Below, one piece after another: positions 62,199-64,000 of a stretch of 64,000 nt of DNA (positions within the stretch are counted from its first letter, which is position 1; every line of letters begins with the position of its first letter). Position numbers and translations under genes: made by a program. Origin of the DNA: Numida meleagris (taxonomy: Eukaryota; Chordata; Aves; Galliformes; Numididae); contig NC_034414.1 of assembly GCF_002078875.1 (NCBI RefSeq), positions 19,332,895-19,396,894 on the forward strand, written 5' to 3'. The notes below the pieces were generated by a model. That model ran no database searches. It saw only the letters and a program-made list of their open reading frames with translations, and was not told the origin of the DNA.

Positions 62199-63137
62199 CT
62201 GAGTACAGGGGAGATAGGATCTGTTCTGTATACGGAAATTGCTCAGCTTCGTGTTCTACATGATGCTTCAGATTACAAAAAAAAGACCTACAGAGTCCCA
62301 TTTGTCGGGGAGCTTTTCTGAGAGACAAAAAGCAGAGCATGAGCAATAGAAAAGATTCCAGGTTTCCCTGTTCCAGGCTGAGACAAGTTTGTAACCACCT
62401 GCAAAAATCACCCCCACACCTGAAGTGCGAGGTCCCTAATGCTCCTCTCTGCTATAAGATTCAGAGCATCTGACTTTCTTCAGCCCTGCCGCCGTGACAG
62501 CCAGCTGCAAATCCTGCCCTGCAATTGCTGGAGTTCCTCGCCGGAGGGGAGCTATTAGGCTGAAAAATGCAAATCCACTTTGATGGTCAGGCACACATGT
62601 GGACTACGGTGATGATACCTTTGTACAAAGCACTCCTTGTATGGGTTTAAACATATAGTGATGCTAAGCACATAACTTTGCACAATAAGCTTTTGCTAGT
62701 GTAATTTAATCCAAAAATCCCACCGTTCCCCAAGAGGAACAAGTCGCATTGCCTGCAGCATTGTTTTGCTGGTAACTGCATCTGCATTAGAGTGTTTTGC
62801 AGGGATAGTTCCCCCCATCCAGGCAGCCGGAGCAGCTCCCTGGCCATGGGAAGGAATGAGGAGCCAGCATTGGACAGCAGTGCTGGGCCCAGCCAGCAGC
62901 AGCAGAGCAGTACGGTATGTCTGCTGGTACAGGTCAGTGCAACATGAATAGCTCCTGAAACCAAATTTTCACAAATCCAGTGGATCAAAGGAAGCATGGA
63001 GGGACAAGGAACACACTGTACTGAGGAAGTAGGGGCATCACTTCCCACAGCACATCTACAGCTGTTTTCATGTCCCAAAGGCTGAGCTCAGCTGAACACC
63101 TGCACCTCTCCCAAGAGCAATCTGAGGTTGTTACTTT

Positions 63138-63166
63138 AAAAACAAACAAACAAACAAACAAAAAAA
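63138..63166 (+). repeat. AAAC microsatellite
   Basis: About six tandem AAAC units followed by an A run. Confidence 0.9.
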
Positions 63167-63756
63167 CGTTGGAGGTCACTAATTTGGGAACTCATAGGCA
63201 CCAGCTGACTGCAAGGAGCCAGAGCTACTAAATGGAGGTGAGCAGTGGTGAGGAAGATGTCAGAGAGAAGTAGTGCTGTTTGGTAACATGCTGTGTGAAG
63301 AAAGAGTACGAATTGAGCTGGAGAAGTACACCAGTAGGAAGAATCTGCATGAAGAGCCTTAGGACAGTCAGCCTAGGAAAATAATGCTGGACTGGAATGA
63401 AACATCCCTATTCCCACCAGGAGCCTGAACCAGAATTCAGAGTAAAGAAAGGACTTGGAGTGCTGTGCTGTGCTACTGAGACCACATTGAAGCAGCAGCT
63501 TGGACTCACCCCGCTGCTGTGTGCTGGGAAGGAGCTGGCAGCCCTGCTGAGTTAATGTGGCAGTCCCTGGGCTCAAGGACTTGGCACAGAGGTGAGTTAA
63601 ATCCAGCACCAGGAATCCCCCCCAGAGGCAGAGGTGAGTGTAAAGTGTCATTCAGGGCTTACTGAAGGGAGAGAAGCTTGTGGGAAGGATTACTTCAAAG
63701 GGGGCTCATCATGGTAGCCCAAAGATGTCTGTGCTAGGAACGCCTTCCATGACAGT

Positions 63757-63768
63757 GGGGGGGGGGGG
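63757..63768 (+). repeat. Homopolymer G12
   Basis: Twelve consecutive G near the right end of the window. Confidence 0.9.
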
Positions 63769-64000
63769 AGGGCAGTGGGGCTGTGCAGAAGCCTCAGGCT
63801 GTAGGTTAGTGTCAGGTGGAGAAGTGTGATGCTGATGCAGATGAGAGCTTGCCTGAGCCCTGGTCCCATGCTTAGCTGTGTTGTGCTGATCCCACGGTTC
63901 CCCAGCCAGTCTCTGGGCCTGGCTTTATAAAGTGGCTGAAACAGAGTTAACCTGAGAACAGCGGAGGAAAGGCAGAGACTTCATCTTTTTGCTTGTGAGG

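Larger units (their letters stand above)
53436..64000. other. Intergenic, no gene recognised
   Basis: Contains MIR-like and homopolymer repeats and the AT-rich candidate element at 56,085-56,430. A second AT-rich, TAAT-containing stretch lies at about 57,860-58,140. GC rises locally near 60,840-61,160, but without an open frame I can recognise. FJX1, the neighbour expected from mammalian synteny, is a single-exon gene of over 400 codons and is absent. Confidence 0.6.

Noticed and set aside
63138..63166. AAAC tract considered as a retroposon tail
   Set aside because: A plain microsatellite with no retroposed body beside it.
36761..64000. Search for FJX1 or another neighbouring gene
   Set aside because: FJX1 would be a single long open frame in GC-rich sequence; the longest frames here are below 145 codons and show no such protein.

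Overview
The window is vertebrate nuclear DNA, almost certainly from a galliform bird and probably chicken or a close relative. Three things point there: a well-preserved CR1 LINE 3' end (about 42,367-43,025), sparse coding sequence in large introns, and six exons encoding a protein nearly collinear with vertebrate PAMR1 (peptidase domain containing associated with muscle regeneration 1). There are no bacterial-type operons, rRNA, tRNA or CRISPR arrays.

The one gene I can support is PAMR1 on the minus strand. Six coding exons run from right to left: 36,451-36,379 (signal peptide), 25,235-25,059 and 24,418-24,290 (cysteine-rich N-terminal region), 17,993-17,879 and 12,532-12,315 (the two halves of a CUB domain), and 9,021-8,914 (EGF-like domain). 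All introns are GT-AG and all phases fit, giving 820 coding bases or 273 complete codons plus one base. The sushi domains and the C-terminal trypsin-like domain known for this family should lie beyond position 1; I saw no further exon in 1-8,913. The product is expected to be a secreted, disulfide-rich extracellular protein.

Layout: 1-8,913 is part of intron 6. 8,914-36,451 holds exons 6 to 1 and introns 5 to 1. Intron 3 contains a strong CpG island (about 21,250-22,140) that the gene model does not explain. Introns 3 and 4 each carry one copy of the same roughly 300-bp solo-LTR-like repeat. From 36,452 to 64,000 is the PAMR1 promoter and then about 27 kb of upstream DNA without a recognisable gene. 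That upstream DNA holds a decayed hAT/Charlie-like DNA transposon with a long terminal hairpin (39,811-40,548), the CR1 fragment, several ancient SINE/MIR-like relics, and AT-rich, homeodomain/octamer-motif-rich stretches that are candidates for conserved enhancers. In mammals FJX1 lies upstream of PAMR1; no FJX1-like reading frame is present here, so it would lie further right if synteny holds.

The observations most worth checking are the intronic CpG island with its 265-codon antisense-side ORF, the competing splice donor in exon 1 with a frame-compensating tandem acceptor in exon 2, and the transposon-derived hairpin.
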